NCBI GenBank assembly: GCA_964524125.1
Contig: CAZGBY010000009.1
Location: forward strand, 1-35,956
Length of the DNA: 35,956 nucleotides
From: CAG-307 sp964524125
Lineage (GTDB): Bacteria; Bacillota_I; Bacilli_A; Acholeplasmatales; Anaeroplasmataceae
Direction of reading: 5' to 3'
Shown here: piece by piece, positions 14,605 through 23,388 of the stretch
Layout of the letters: each line of letters begins with the position of its first letter
How positions within the stretch are numbered: the first letter of the stretch is position 1
Made by a program: the position numbers and the translations under genes
Notes under the pieces: generated by a model
Seen by the model: only the letters and a program-made list of their open reading frames with translations
Told to the model about the DNA's origin: nothing
Database searches by the model: none

Positions 14605-17052
14605 TTATTTCAAATTGATTTCAATTAATCTAATTTCTAAAGGATTAACATTAACATTAAGTTCTAAACTATTATTTTTTATATTTCCTTTACCTATAGA
14701 TATATGTGGAGTAGATAATTTTTTTAATTTATCAGCAACACTTGAAGATGGGATTCCTTCTATTCCTATTTCTTCAGAAATATCATAAATAGATCCACTT
14801 TGTTTATTAACATATGTTTGTTCAATTGTATAATTTTTATAATTCAAATTATTAATTTTAATATTAAAATGTATATCTTTATTACCAGCAAAAGGAATAT
14901 ATCTATTATGATAAGATAGTTCAAAATAATCTCCTTGTGCATATAAATTAGAAAAATGTTCATAATTATAAAGTAGGATAATAATTTTATTATCTTTTTT
15001 TGTAATTATAATACTTTCATCTTGAAATATAATTGTATCCCCTAATTTAGATAAAAATTGATAAGCATAAAAAGAAGGTTTTCTTATTCCGTTTAATGTA
15101 TAAAAACCAAGACCACCATGCAATATATTTTCAGGAAGTTGAGTTTCATCTATTAAATCCGATAAATACCAGTGACCATATGCATCAAGTCTATTTATAT
15201 TTTCTAAAATATTTTTAACTATATAACAAGAACTAAATACTGTATCTGAGAGTAAGTTTCTATGCGATGTGGTGAAATTAAATTCTGTTAAATAAACCTT
15301 CTTACCACTAGAAAATTCTGGTTGTAATACATAATCGACAAATTTATTAAAATTACCAGGTTCACTAGGAAATTGTTCTTTTGATATTTGTTTAAAATAA
15401 TTTGAGAAGTTATTTTCTGAATAATGTACAATGAAAAAATCTGGATAACAATCATTATTTCTTGAATATTTTAAGAATTCTAAATCATATTTTTTTGTTT
15501 CTTCGCAAAGAGGTAATAAAGAAGGAGAACCTATTCTAATATTAGAATCAATTCTTTTAATTAGATGGTAAACTTCTTTATACAATTGTAAAAAACTTTC
15601 ATTATCTTCTAACCCATATGCATATTTAGATGTATCTGGTGCATTCCAAAAAGTAAATGGCCAACTTTCTATTTCTGATTTACCATATCTTTCAATTAAA
15701 TGTATAGTTAATTCTTTAATTAAATTTAAATATACTTCTTTATTATTTGGTAAAGATATAATAGAACCATTTTCGAATGGCTTATAACAAGAAGATAAAC
15801 ATGAAGGCATATAGCTTAATTGTATTAATGGTTTGATATTTAAACTTTTAATATAATCTAGTACCATATCGATATAAATAAATGAAAATGTAAATTTGTC
15901 ATTTCTTTTCTTTACTACATGCATTGTATCATCAAGAAGTCCATGAAATTTTACATACTTAAAAGGTATTTCTTTAAGTAGGTCTTCAATCATTTCTTGA
16001 TGTGGCTTTGATAAAAAGTCACAAGCTCTAGCTACAGAAAAGAAATTAAGATATGTTGGTTTAAGTTCTTTAGAATTTAAATAATTTGCAGTTATATCTT
16101 TTAATATAGAGTTTTTATGTTTTTTAACAGGTAAATGATATTTTGAATCATTATTTTTAATAATTTTATCTAAATATTTGTTAGTACTAAATTGAGTAAG
16201 AGAGACGCTTGATGGTGAATTTATATCTTTTTTATTGATTTCTTTTCTGTATTCTGTAGGTGTTAAATGATAGATTTTTTTAAATGCTCTAACATATCCT
16301 CTTGAATCGGTAAATCCAAATGCAAGTGATATATCTTCAAGTGTTTGATTATTTTCAAGTAGAGTTTGTAAAGATTTAGATATTCTTAATTCATCATAAT
16401 AATCTTGAAAATTTTTACCAAAATATTTATTAAAGAAAGAAGAAATATAAGGAACTGTTAAATTAAATTCTAAAGATAATGTTTTTAAAGTTATATAATT
16501 TTTGTAATTATCATTTAAATACTTAATAATTTCTCTTAATTTAATTAAATTCTTATTATGTTGAGGTTTACTAGAATTAGATATTACTCTATATTTATTC
16601 ATAAACTCTGCAAATAAAGAATAAATAATTGATAAATTAGCGTATTTACTATTATCTTGATATTTTAAGTTATAATTGATTAAAGATGCAATTAACATTT
16701 TAATTTTTTGATAAGGAGTTTTGTCAGCTTCTAAAGAAGAGTTAAGATCAAAAACTAAAGATTCTATTTCTTCTTGTTTTATTCCTAGTTTTTCTAAATT
16801 TATTAAAATAGATAAAACTGCAGAATTTTTTCCATGAATACTATGAATCTCATAAGGGTTAGTTAATATAACGTCTTCTTCGTTAAGTACGTATAGTTGG
16901 TCATTTGTTTCTATTTCTATAAATCCCTCCAATACATATACGAGTTCAAGGTCCGCATGCCAATGCGGTTTGATATCGCCCAACTTATAAATACTTATTT
17001 CAAGTGGAAGACTCTCATCAAATTTAAAAAGGTCATATTTTATATTTTCCAT
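14605..17052 (-). CDS. AraC-family regulator fused to a GH39-like domain lacking the acid/base Glu
   Basis: 815 residues. Residues 1-90 are an AraC-type cupin sensor (PHWHADLELVYVLEG). Residues about 170-275 hold two helix-turn-helix motifs, the second ending in the AraC signature FGFTDSRGYVRAFKKIYH..TPTEYRK. Residues about 325-690 resemble a GH39 (beta-xylosidase family) TIM barrel, and the last 120 residues look like its accessory beta-domain. In GH39 the acid/base Glu lies in WNEP; here it is WNAPD with A471. The nucleophile position is kept as E590 in LTEFNF. It is therefore probably a sugar-sensing pseudo-glycosidase rather than an active enzyme. No clear ribosome site precedes the ATG. 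It diverges from the transporter operon it probably controls. No signal peptide: cytoplasmic. Confidence 0.85.
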   Translation of the reverse strand: MENIKYDLFKFDESLPLEISIYKLGDIKPHWHADLELVYVLEGFIEIETNDQLYVLNEEDVILTNPYEIHSIHGKNSAVLSILINLEKLGIKQEEIESLVFDLNSSLEADKTPYQKIKMLIASLINYNLKYQDNSKYANLSIIYSLFAEFMNKYRVISNSSKPQHNKNLIKLREIIKYLNDNYKNYITLKTLSLEFNLTVPYISSFFNKYFGKNFQDYYDELRISKSLQTLLENNQTLEDISLAFGFTDSRGYVRAFKKIYHLTPTEYRKEINKKDINSPSSVSLTQFSTNKYLDKIIKNNDSKYHLPVKKHKNSILKDITANYLNSKELKPTYLNFFSVARACDFLSKPHQEMIEDLLKEIPFKYVKFHGLLDDTMHVVKKRNDKFTFSFIYIDMVLDYIKSLNIKPLIQLSYMPSCLSSCYKPFENGSIISLPNNKEVYLNLIKELTIHLIERYGKSEIESWPFTFWNAPDTSKYAYGLEDNESFLQLYKEVYHLIKRIDSNIRIGSPSLLPLCEETKKYDLEFLKYSRNNDCYPDFFIVHYSENNFSNYFKQISKEQFPSEPGNFNKFVDYVLQPEFSSGKKVYLTEFNFTTSHRNLLSDTVFSSCYIVKNILENINRLDAYGHWYLSDLIDETQLPENILHGGLGFYTLNGIRKPSFYAYQFLSKLGDTIIFQDESIIITKKDNKIIILLYNYEHFSNLYAQGDYFELSYHNRYIPFAGNKDIHFNIKINNLNYKNYTIEQTYVNKQSGSIYDISEEIGIEGIPSSSVADKLKKLSTPHISIGKGNIKNNSLELNVNVNPLEIRLIEINLK

Positions 17053-17175
17053 ACCATTATTTTATATTAAAAAAGTGAATATTACAACAAAAAGTGCATT
17101 TTTTTAAGATTTTTTTTGTAAAAAATAAAATTTAAAAACTCAAGAATTATTAAAAATTTGGATTTAAAGCAAAAG

Positions 17176-17189
17176 ATAAAGCGTTTTCA
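17176..17189 (+). promoter_or_regulatory. CRE-like catabolite-repression site
   Basis: ATAAAGCGTTTTCA matches the Firmicutes cre consensus (TGAAANCGNTTTCA) except at the first two bases and keeps the central CG. It overlaps the presumed -35 box of the transporter operon, where bound CcpA would block polymerase. Weak left half, so moderate confidence. Confidence 0.5.
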
Positions 17190-17212
17190 TAGATTTTTAA
17201 TTGCGTTATAAT
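17184..17212 (+). promoter_or_regulatory. promoter of the carbohydrate transporter operon
   Basis: TTTTCA (17184-17189), a 17-base spacer, then TATAAT (17207-17212). A transcript starting near 17219 would have a leader of about 70 bases that includes a hairpin next to the ribosome site. The AraC-GH39 protein probably binds upstream. Confidence 0.5.
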
Positions 17213-17250
17213 TTTCTTGTAAAATGGTTATTTGTCTTAAATTACCATAG

Positions 17251-17288
17251 AAAGGAGCAGTATTAACTTTAGTTAATACAATAAAAAT
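17251..17288 (+). promoter_or_regulatory. leader with hairpin between Shine-Dalgarno and start codon
   Basis: AAAGGAG (17251-17257) is the only strong ribosome site, but it lies 31 bases before ATG 17289, too far for normal use. Between them GTATTAAC (17260-17267) and GTTAATAC (17272-17279) form a perfect 8-base stem with a TTTA loop. Folding it removes 20 bases and leaves 11, a workable spacing. An in-frame TAA at 17274 rules out an earlier start. The palindrome could alternatively be a protein operator. Confidence 0.55.
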
Positions 17289-19355
17289 ATGAAAGAACCT
17301 ATTTTTAAAGCAACCCATATTGTTAAGCAATTTGGACCTACAATTGCTCTTAACGATGTGGATATTGAAATTTATCCTGGTGAAATTCGTGGTTTCATTG
17401 GTGAAAACGGTAGTGGAAAATCTACAATGTCAGCTATTATGACTGGTATTTATCAAAAAACAAGTGGTACTATGGAATATCATGGTAAACCTTGGGAACC
17501 TGCTTCAATGGTAGAAGCGTTAAATGGTGGTATTGGTATTATTGTACAAGAAAATGGTACTATTTCTGAGGTGAGTGTAGCTGAAAATATTTTCTTAGGA
17601 GAACTTAAGAACTTCTCTGGAGTTAATTATTTTGAAGAAAAGAAGATTGAAAATTTTTCACCTCTTTTTGATCTTAACTTTAATAATTTAGACATAAAGA
17701 AGAATGAATATTTAGAAAAACTACAAAATTCTGATGCAAAGATTTCAAAAGGTATTTTAAAAGAAGCTATAACAGAACTTAAAGAAATTTATTTATCTTT
17801 AAATGAAGAACTTTTATCATCTAATATTACTAAAAAAGAACAAGTAGAAAAATCTTTTGATGAGGAAGCTTTAAAATTATTTAATGAACTTCAAGATGAA
17901 TTCAAAACAATTGAAGATAAATATTCTAAAAATGAAGAAAATTTAGATGAAAAACTTCTTGCTAGAAGAAAAGACAATGATGTTAAAGAAGCAAAATCTG
18001 TTTATAAGAAAGCTATATCTATGTTATATAAGAAAACTTATATGAAACTTAATTGGTTAAAAGGTGATGTCACTTCTTTAAAAAATCATTACTTAAATTG
18101 TTACCATGAACTTAAAGTTATTCATGAAAATCCAAAACTTAGAAAGTTTAAGAATTTTTGGTTAACTGCTATATTTGGTTTATTTGTAAATGGTAAGAAA
18201 CTTCGTAAACATGCTGGTTATGCACTTTCAAAAATTGGTGTAAATGATATTCAACCAGGTGTTATTACAGCTGCTTATGATATGCAACAAAGAAAATTAA
18301 TTGAAATTGCAAAATGTTTAAATAAAAATCCTGAAATATTTATTGTGGATGAAACTACAACTGCACTTTCTGAAACAGGTCGTAATTTACTATATAAGAA
18401 GATGAATGATCTAAAAGAAGAAGGTAAATCAGTACTATTTATATCTCATGACTTAGAAGAATTAATGGATAAGTGCGATACATTAACAGTTTTACGTGAT
18501 GGTAATATTGTAGCTAATTTAGATAAATCTAAAGGTGAATTTGATGCAGAAGCTATCAAAAAGTTTATGATTGGTCGTGAACTTAAGGGTGATTACTATA
18601 GATCTGACTGGGATGGGTCATATTCTGATGAAGTAGTACTAAAAATGGTAGATGGTATTGAAGGAAACCAACTTAAGCATATAAATTTAGAACTTCACAA
18701 AGGAGAAATTTTAGGTATTGGTGGATTATCTGAGTGTGGTATGCATACTTTAGGTAAAGCATTATTTGGAAACATAAAAATTGAAGGTGGATTCGTATAT
18801 ACTGGTAAAAATTTAGATAAATTAGTTCATTCTGAATCATTTGCGATGAAAGAACATATTGGATACTTACCTAAAAATCGTGATGTTGAAGCTTTAGCTT
18901 TAAAGACATCTATATTTGATAATATTGCAATTGCGTCGATTAATAATATAGCTAAATTAAATTTATTTGTAACTAAATCAGATGAAAAGAAACTAGTTAA
19001 TAAACAAGTTAAAGAACTTCAAATTAAGTGTAATACACCGGAACAATTAGTTAATACTTTATCTGGTGGTAACAAACAAAAAGTATCACTTGCTAAATGG
19101 ATAGCAAATGATTCTGAAATCTTAATCCTTGACTGTCCTACTCGTGGAGTTGATATTGGTGTTAAGCAATTTATTTATCAACTTCTTTATAAGATGAAAC
19201 AAGAAGGAAAAGCTATTATTATGATATCTGAGGAATTGCCAGAACTTATTGGTATGTCTGACCGTATTTTAATTATGAAGGATGGTCAAATTACAAAAGA
19301 ATTCAAACGTTCTAAAGATTTAACTCAGGAACAAATCGTAGAATATATGATTTAA
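17289..19355 (+). CDS. sugar ABC importer ATPase (RbsA/XylG type) with large helical insertion
   Basis: 688 residues against about 500 for the family; the tandem ATPase of a CUT2-type monosaccharide importer. NBD1 has P-loop GENGSGKST from residue 38 and the Q-loop region IIVQENG, followed by ENIFLGEL. A Lys/Glu-rich, helix-forming insertion (roughly residues 117-320) then replaces a normally short segment. Its signature is degenerate (AYDMQQRKLIEI), and Walker B retains E355 in FIVDETT. NBD2 has the usual degenerate P-loop (GGLSECGMHT) and a good signature LSGGNKQKVSLAKW. Walker B, however, reads ILILDCPTRGVD, with C616 where Glu is expected. First gene of the operon; the permease follows after 13 bases. 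It acts on the inner face of the membrane. Confidence 0.9.
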   Translation: MKEPIFKATHIVKQFGPTIALNDVDIEIYPGEIRGFIGENGSGKSTMSAIMTGIYQKTSGTMEYHGKPWEPASMVEALNGGIGIIVQENGTISEVSVAENIFLGELKNFSGVNYFEEKKIENFSPLFDLNFNNLDIKKNEYLEKLQNSDAKISKGILKEAITELKEIYLSLNEELLSSNITKKEQVEKSFDEEALKLFNELQDEFKTIEDKYSKNEENLDEKLLARRKDNDVKEAKSVYKKAISMLYKKTYMKLNWLKGDVTSLKNHYLNCYHELKVIHENPKLRKFKNFWLTAIFGLFVNGKKLRKHAGYALSKIGVNDIQPGVITAAYDMQQRKLIEIAKCLNKNPEIFIVDETTTALSETGRNLLYKKMNDLKEEGKSVLFISHDLEELMDKCDTLTVLRDGNIVANLDKSKGEFDAEAIKKFMIGRELKGDYYRSDWDGSYSDEVVLKMVDGIEGNQLKHINLELHKGEILGIGGLSECGMHTLGKALFGNIKIEGGFVYTGKNLDKLVHSESFAMKEHIGYLPKNRDVEALALKTSIFDNIAIASINNIAKLNLFVTKSDEKKLVNKQVKELQIKCNTPEQLVNTLSGGNKQKVSLAKWIANDSEILILDCPTRGVDIGVKQFIYQLLYKMKQEGKAIIMISEELPELIGMSDRILIMKDGQITKEFKRSKDLTQEQIVEYMI

Positions 19356-19368
19356 AAAGGAGTAAAAT

Positions 19369-20835
19369 ATGGATACAAATTATGGATTTAAGTATTTTGA
19401 ATCTTCACTTGTAGAAAAAGTTGTTCAATTTCAAGATGATGTAAATAAAGATTCAAATACAGAAAAATTATTAATAGAAGAAATAAATTCTTCTTATAAA
19501 ATATTAGATAATAATTTAAAACTTGAAATTAAGTCTAATATAGTAAAAGCTAAAGAAATAAGATTAGAAAATATTTCTAAATTAGAATCTGAATATGAAG
19601 CTAATTTGAATGAAGCTTTAAATAAGACATATTCAACAGAAGAAGAACTAAAAAATGTAAAAGTTGGTCTTCATACAGTTTGTAAAAGAGCAAAAATAAA
19701 AGAAAATAATACTTATAATGAAACTATAAAACTTGAAAGAACTAAAAGAGTTGAACTTCATCAAGAATATGTTAAGTTATTATATAACATTACTGGTAAA
19801 GTTTCACCTTTAAATGCTTTAAAAGCTAAAGTACTTGAAGATAAAGCTCAAATTAATTTGAAAAAAACTTTAACTTCAAAGAAATTCTGGATTAATTTAG
19901 TACCACTTATGATGTTAGTTTTAATCATTTGTGCTTATGCGATTGGTAAAAATATAACAGGATATAACGGAGATTTAGGAGACGTTATTAATAATGGTAT
20001 TTTCGTTGCGGTTGTGGCTACTGGTGCAGTATTTATCTATTCGCAAGGTGGATTTGATATGTCTTTAGGTAATGCTTCATTAATGTGCGCTACAGTTGCG
20101 GCTTTAATGTATAATTCAACAGGAAATTTAGCCTTGTCTTTAATAGTAGCTATTTTAGTAGGTGCCGGTCTTGGTATTATTAATGCTATTTTAGCTACAA
20201 TGTTAAATTTACCAGTTATGGTTATGACACTTACTATGATGAATATATTAGCTGCTGTACATGAAGCTATCTTAGATAATTATGGTGGACTTTTAAATGT
20301 TAATGCAGGTATGATTTCAAACGCTTGGATTTATGCAGTATTCTTACTTGTATTCTTTATACTTTGTTGGTTTATATTTAATTTTACAAAAGTTGGTAGA
20401 AGAAATAAATTTATTGGATCAAATAAAATCGCAGCTAAATTCAATGGTATTAACCTAATGCGTGCTGGTATTATATCATTTGCTATTTCAGGCGTTGGAC
20501 TTGGTATTTGTGGATTCTTATTTGCTTGTTCAAAATCAGGAGGACAATATACTGCAAATACAGTTTTATCTCAAGTAGGGTTAAATGTTGTTATAGCAAT
20601 TGTATTTGGTGGTATGACTACAAGTGGTGGACCTCGTTCTAAGGTAAGTTGTGCTATTATAGGTGCATTTTTCTCAGTATTCTTAGATGAATTCTTTGCG
20701 GCTATATCAACTCCTACATTTCAAGTAGGTAACTATTGCTATATGGTTAAAGGAATTATCTTTATTATTGTATCTTTAGCTAATATGTGGGATACAAGAA
20801 CAGATATGTTAGCTTCAGGAGGTAGTATTCAATAA
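19369..20835 (+). CDS. sugar ABC importer permease with charged N-terminal extension
   Basis: 488 residues; CUT2 permeases are usually about 310-350. Residues about 1-170 are hydrophilic and rich in Lys, Glu, Leu and Asn with no membrane segment, and look largely alpha-helical (likely coiled coil). The membrane domain starts near residue 178 (FWINLVPLMMLVLIICAYAI) and continues with the family core: YSQGGFDMSLGNASLM, then VFGGMTTSGGPRSKV near the end. AAAAAGGAG precedes the ATG. The stop overlaps the next permease start by one base (TAATG). The extension should be cytoplasmic, on the same side as the helical insertion of the partner ATPase, so a contact between them is plausible. No known domain recognised in it. 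Confidence 0.88.
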   Translation: MDTNYGFKYFESSLVEKVVQFQDDVNKDSNTEKLLIEEINSSYKILDNNLKLEIKSNIVKAKEIRLENISKLESEYEANLNEALNKTYSTEEELKNVKVGLHTVCKRAKIKENNTYNETIKLERTKRVELHQEYVKLLYNITGKVSPLNALKAKVLEDKAQINLKKTLTSKKFWINLVPLMMLVLIICAYAIGKNITGYNGDLGDVINNGIFVAVVATGAVFIYSQGGFDMSLGNASLMCATVAALMYNSTGNLALSLIVAILVGAGLGIINAILATMLNLPVMVMTLTMMNILAAVHEAILDNYGGLLNVNAGMISNAWIYAVFLLVFFILCWFIFNFTKVGRRNKFIGSNKIAAKFNGINLMRAGIISFAISGVGLGICGFLFACSKSGGQYTANTVLSQVGLNVVIAIVFGGMTTSGGPRSKVSCAIIGAFFSVFLDEFFAAISTPTFQVGNYCYMVKGIIFIIVSLANMWDTRTDMLASGGSIQ

Positions 20836-21959
20836 TGAAATATATAGAACCTATAAAATTTAACAGTAAGTCTGTTGTAAATAATCCTACTGTTAAAAGA
20901 AAATCAAAAAAAGTATTTTGGTCATTATTTTGTCCAGTATTAATGATAATTATTGCATCTGCAATTTCTAATATGAACGGTACAGGACTTTTCATGATTG
21001 GTAGTGGATTTAATAACTTTAAAAACATAATGATTATGGCTCAAACTATGGTTATGACTTTAATTGCAGCACTTGCACTTAATACTAACCTAAACTCTGG
21101 AAGAATGGACTTCTCACTTGGTGCTACAGGTGTTCTTGCATGCTTATTTGCATCATTGATAGTGCCTGGTCTTGATACAGTTCCTCATATTTTTCAATTC
21201 TTACTATTAAGTATTTTATTTGGTATGATTCTAGGATTTATACATTCTTTAGTATTAATTTTTACTAAATTACCACCTATTGTAATATCTTTAGGTATGT
21301 GTTTAATTTATGAAGGAATAGCAAAAGTAGTAGCTGTATCAACTGGAAGTTCAGGTACTGTAGATTTACTTAAAGGAAGTAATACTTCAAGTTTCTTTAT
21401 GGAACCAATTATATTAATTCCTTTATTAATTATTATTTGTATAGTTATGGCTTCAGCTTTATGTTATACAAGATTTGGATATAACAAGTTAGCTTTAGTT
21501 TATAATCAAAAGATTTGTGTAGATACTGGTATTAATGAAATTACACATTGTATTGTATCATTTATTATTGCTGGTGCTTTAATTGCGATTTATCAAGTTA
21601 TGTCATCATGTGGTACAGGAAGTATTACTATTAATATTAATCTTGCATCATCTGGTACTGTATTTAAGAATTTCTTACCAATATTCATTGGTGGTATATT
21701 AGCTAAGTATTCTAATCAAATTGTTGGTTTATTACTTGCTATAGTTGGTACTGTATGTCTTTACTCTTATGGATTTGATAATGCAATTACTGCTACTGTA
21801 TCAAGTTTATTAAATGGATTTAGTGTATTCGCTGTACTTGTATATATGGTAGATAAACAAAGATTTATTAACTGGGTTAAGATGAAACGTTATATTAGAA
21901 AAGAAAAACGACTAAATCCTGATGGAAAAAAAGAAGGAGTTGTTGAAAATGAAGCATAA
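20835..21959 (+). CDS. sugar ABC importer permease, second subunit
   Basis: 374 residues, with about ten hydrophobic segments starting at residue 28 (FWSLFCPVLMIIIASAIS). Family-type segments LNTNLNSGRMDFSLGATGVL and LPPIVISLGMCLIYEGIAK mark it as a CUT2/BPD_transp_2 permease. It forms the second half of the membrane pore with the preceding gene. Unlike that gene it has only a short N-terminal tail. The start overlaps the previous stop (ATG at 20835), and its own 3' end overlaps the following lipoprotein by 11 bases, so all are translationally coupled. Substrate not deducible from the permease alone. Confidence 0.88.
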   Translation: MKYIEPIKFNSKSVVNNPTVKRKSKKVFWSLFCPVLMIIIASAISNMNGTGLFMIGSGFNNFKNIMIMAQTMVMTLIAALALNTNLNSGRMDFSLGATGVLACLFASLIVPGLDTVPHIFQFLLLSILFGMILGFIHSLVLIFTKLPPIVISLGMCLIYEGIAKVVAVSTGSSGTVDLLKGSNTSSFFMEPIILIPLLIIICIVMASALCYTRFGYNKLALVYNQKICVDTGINEITHCIVSFIIAGALIAIYQVMSSCGTGSITININLASSGTVFKNFLPIFIGGILAKYSNQIVGLLLAIVGTVCLYSYGFDNAITATVSSLLNGFSVFAVLVYMVDKQRFINWVKMKRYIRKEKRLNPDGKKEGVVENEA

Positions 21960-23388
21960 ATTAATTAAAACTTTATCAACATGCGGATTACTAGCAGCTG
22001 CAGGTATTTCCTTAACTTCTTGTAATATTGAAGATTTATTTATCTTTGGTGGGGCTGAAATTTCAAGTGATGATATAGAAACTTTTGATGGCACAAAAAA
22101 TTCTATATTCTTTGCTCTTTATAACTATTATGGTTATGAAGGACAACATTTTACTAATAAATGGTTAGGTATGAATGATGCTTTAGCTGATCATGGTGTT
22201 ATTGTAACAGGTTATGAAGGTCAAAAAGATGCTCGTAAATTTAAAATTGAATATACATCAAGTTGTGACTTACCTTCAGATACTGTAGTATATATGGTTA
22301 ATAATCAAAACTGGGACTCAGGTATTCAATTTAATAAACCATTTGCTCAATATCAACCAATGTCAGTAATTTCAACATGTAATGGTGTAGAATTTGCATC
22401 AAGTCCAATCTTATCTTCTGGTATTTCTATTTCAAATGCTACTATGGGTGGATTCTCATCTACTTATAGAGATGCATTTGTTAATGGTTCTTTAAAATAT
22501 TTAGTTGCTAAATATTCAGCTCATATCCTACCTATCGTTGCGGCTTCAGTAGATGCTGTTGATAATGGTAAAGCTTTAAGAAATGAAGATGGTTCAGCCC
22601 TACATTTAAGTGTAACAAACTGGGCTATTCAAACATTAACTGATTATGATGAAATGGACGCAGTTGATTCTATTGATGCATCTCACCCTACAATGAGAAA
22701 GATAAATGTTGATAAATTCTTTGATACATCATCTGAATCATATGGAGCAGAAGCTTTAACTAATTGGGTTGCTTCATCTTCAAAAGAAAATATTAAAGAA
22801 TTATATGCATTAAACGGTTCTAATGAAGCAGAAGATAAAGCGTCTTATAGAACTGGAAATAAAATTAAATGTGGTATTATTGCACCATCTAGTGTTAATG
22901 ATACTGTTGGAAAATATATTACATTTATAAGTGAATATTTAGCTACTGCTTATAATCTTGAAATCTTACCTATTGGTTCAGTTACATCAACAGCTACTCA
23001 AGATACTGTTGCTAAACAACTTTGTAATCAAGGTGCTGATTTTATTATTTCTTTACAAGATGATACGGATAGAACTAAAGCTGCTAAAATTTGTAATGAA
23101 AATAAAGTATATTTTTCAATTGGCGGTTCTTGTCAAAATGATATTGACTATGAAGATATAAAAGATCTTCCTTATTATGTTGGTTCAATTGGTACATCTA
23201 CTCAAGAAGAAAGACGTGCTGCTAAAGAAATGACTGAATATTACTTACAATGTATGATTAAAAGAGCAGAAAGCGAAAGTGCTTTAAAAGATTATCAAAT
23301 TGAGGTAAAAGGATTATTGTCACAATCAACTCAAAATTTATACTACGTGGAATTTAAAAAGGAAGAAGACGAAAATGGCAACATTTAA
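21949..23388 (+). CDS. substrate-binding lipoprotein of the ABC importer
   Basis: 479 residues. The signal sequence MKHKLIKTLSTCGLLAAAG with lipobox LTSC predicts a membrane-anchored lipoprotein on the outer face. The C-terminal part (KCGIIAPSSVND... and ILPIGSVTSTATQDTVAKQL, GADFIISLQDD) resembles a Rossmann-like lobe of periplasmic binding proteins of the Peripla_BP/BMP kind. The N-terminal 250 residues are less recognisable. Its place directly after both permeases makes it the solute receptor. GGAG at 21936-21939 precedes ATG 21949. It is longer than usual sugar-binding proteins (about 330), suggesting a larger ligand or additional domain. Overlaps the esterase start by 14 bases. Confidence 0.75.
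   Translation: MKHKLIKTLSTCGLLAAAGISLTSCNIEDLFIFGGAEISSDDIETFDGTKNSIFFALYNYYGYEGQHFTNKWLGMNDALADHGVIVTGYEGQKDARKFKIEYTSSCDLPSDTVVYMVNNQNWDSGIQFNKPFAQYQPMSVISTCNGVEFASSPILSSGISISNATMGGFSSTYRDAFVNGSLKYLVAKYSAHILPIVAASVDAVDNGKALRNEDGSALHLSVTNWAIQTLTDYDEMDAVDSIDASHPTMRKINVDKFFDTSSESYGAEALTNWVASSSKENIKELYALNGSNEAEDKASYRTGNKIKCGIIAPSSVNDTVGKYITFISEYLATAYNLEILPIGSVTSTATQDTVAKQLCNQGADFIISLQDDTDRTKAAKICNENKVYFSIGGSCQNDIDYEDIKDLPYYVGSIGTSTQEERRAAKEMTEYYLQCMIKRAESESALKDYQIEVKGLLSQSTQNLYYVEFKKEEDENGNI

Noticed and set aside
22958..23161. 67-codon plus-strand hydrophobic frame inside the binding lipoprotein
   Set aside because: Out-of-frame shadow of a clear coding region with no initiation signal.
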